Of a stretch of 64,000 nucleotides of DNA, positions 62,468 through 64,000 are shown one piece after another. Numbering within the stretch: the stretch's first letter is position 1; the number at the start of each line of letters is the position of its first letter. The DNA comes from Toxonevra muliebris (lineage: Eukaryota; Arthropoda; Insecta; Diptera; Pallopteridae). The position numbers were made by a program, and so were the translations under genes. The DNA lies in the NCBI GenBank assembly GCA_963691655.1, contig OY829326.1, positions 146,338,998 through 146,402,997 on the forward strand, written 5' to 3'. The notes beneath the pieces were generated by a model that was not told the DNA's origin, did no database searches, and saw nothing but the letters and a program-made list of their open reading frames with translations.

Positions 62468-64000
62468 ACATGTCACTTGCTGTTGCAGATGCCAACTGAC
62501 AGAGTTTGCAATTTCAATTATGCAGTCGCAAGCCTGTAGTTCTCTATGTGTTTATACCATAGCTATGGACAAGTATAGCTATAAACAGAATTGCAGCGTA
62601 TTGACGAATTTACGTGGCGTAAAAAAGCTATCAACATAAAAACGCCGAGTCGATGTAAAATCGGGGCGTAAAATTTGGCGGTAGCTGCAGTGCTGTTTCA
62701 TCTCAATTCTAAGTTTAATGTTTACTTTTTGACCTTTAAACTTTCTTCTTTTTACGAACAAAGTGGAGCAAAAATCATTCTAGACTTTTTTCTTTGGGGT
62801 TATTTGAAGAGAAAAGAAACGGAAAATGCCCAAAAAAGGACTTAAATTTGCATAAGCAATGGAGGCCAAGATTTAAACGATATCATCTTCAGTACCTTAT
62901 GGAACCAAATTCAAGGTCCACATCAAAATATTAAAAACATAAAATCATCTTTTTTAATTTAGAAAAATAGTTATAGCTAGGTGATTACTGTAGCGCAACC
63001 TTGTACATACGTTGCCTTAAAATTGCTTTTGAAAAAAAAATTTCCTAGCAATTAAAAATTACACAGACTAACAAATGAAAGTTTTTGCTTGGAACAAATT
63101 AACTGTGGTATAATACTGAAAAAGAATATTGTGTTGAACATTTGTGAATTTTAAGGTCAGAGAAGCTAAGCCTCCTTAATCAATAGGTTAGTATATACAT
63201 TTGAATAGCTAGAGGTTTCATGCATGGGACAAAATTGCTTCTGATGAATAGGTAAACATTTTATGCTTTCACATCAACTCCCCACCTCCTCTCCTTGGAA
63301 CCATTTCTAGAGGTTTTTAGTAAATGCAATGTAAAAAAAAATTCTCAATATTTTTTCCAGTATGGAAATTTGAGAAATGAAAAAGTAAATTTTGAAAACT
63401 TACTAAAAACCCCCGAAAGTGCGAGGAAGGGAGCGGGTTTACGTGAAAAAAAATCAAAGAAAATATATTTGTCTAAAACATTGAGTCTCTAGCTCTTATA
63501 CTTTAAAACTTACCTATTGCTTACATTGGCATGTCAACTGTCAGCTTAAAATTCAGGTAAAAAAAAAACAACAAAACATCCGCTTTTAGAATTAACTCTG
63601 TTGCCAAAACACTGTTGGGCTGTGCAATTAAAGAATCTTTTCTTTCATACATATGTATATTAAAAATCGATTTCACATAGTCTCCTTTTCCATACGGAAA
63701 GTTTTCTTGTCGGCAAGTTTCCAATTTTCTTTTGAACTTGTCACTTGCTTTTCCACACAGCAAGATTTCTTGAGCAATTCTGCCCTTACTTTGTCTGTCA
63801 TTCGTGTTGTGAAAAACTTTTTATTAACATTTTATTAAATAAAAATAAATAAATGGAAAGTGAAATCGGTTTATTGAATAAAAATAAATAGATTTTAATA
63901 CCTGCGTTTTATTCGCCACTTGCTTCTAGTTATGTATAACTAGCAGCAATAATTGTATGGGAAAAAAGTTTAACTACATCAAATTCTATTATGAACTGCT
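62468..64000. other. right-end non-coding stretch
   Basis: No gene, RNA or well-bounded repeat recognised up to the window edge. Short frames (63295-63492, 63521-63763, 63653-63838) show no family features. Confidence 0.4.

Overview
The window is AT-rich eukaryotic nuclear DNA, and the gene content points to a higher dipteran insect (true fly). The genes have GT-AG introns and insect-like products. The spaces between them are filled with insect DNA transposons (mariner, Tc1, pogo/Tigger, hAT, foldback), non-LTR retrotransposon debris and a tRNA-derived SINE. The species cannot be fixed from the sequence; a tephritid-like fly with a mid-sized, transposon-rich genome is an inference. No rRNA, bona fide tRNA gene, CRISPR array or virus-derived gene was seen.

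Genes run from left to right. (1) 3930-4060 (+) looks like the last coding exon of a gene whose other exons lie off the left edge. (2) 6267-7158 (-) is a four-exon gene for an unrecognised 205-residue protein. (3) 8549-10090 (+) encodes SNIP1, an FHA-domain spliceosome-associated protein, in two coding exons. (4) 11823-15319 (+) encodes Maelstrom (HMG box plus Maelstrom domain, piRNA pathway), in five coding exons. (5) 18783-48151 (-) encodes 1-acylglycerol-3-phosphate acyltransferase (AGPAT). Its exon 1 (47967-48151) is separated from exon 2 (19592-19725) by an intron of about 28.2 kb. Right of 48151, about 15.8 kb carries no recognisable gene, only repeats and a 1.3-kb T-rich tract. The genes are ordinary housekeeping or germline genes and do not form a pathway together.

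The striking structure sits inside AGPAT intron 1. It is an 8,465-bp foldback-type transposon (39432-47896) flanked by a perfect 9-bp target duplication (AATACATAT). Its two outer terminal domains are 292 bp each and about 98% identical by reading. Each begins with the same short end followed by a perfect 24-bp palindrome. Inward of these are 173-bp tandem repeats in opposite orientation: about 43 copies on the left and only about 2.4 on the right, separated by a 43-bp middle with no coding capacity. The left array shows variant types in an ordered pattern, with an eight-unit block present twice. The element ends about 64 bp inside the intron from the AGPAT exon 1 donor.

Other mobile elements supported by target duplications or conserved residues: a mariner copy (27794-29089) with one in-frame stop and a lost third catalytic Asp; a 922-bp hAT-type non-autonomous element with a perfect 8-bp target duplication (54723-55644); a 1,111-bp element with TAA duplications (59788-60898); a 919-bp TA-flanked element (38182-39100); a pogo/Tigger 5' end (37610-38053); Tc1-like and mariner-like relics; and several non-LTR reverse transcriptase or C-terminal fragments.
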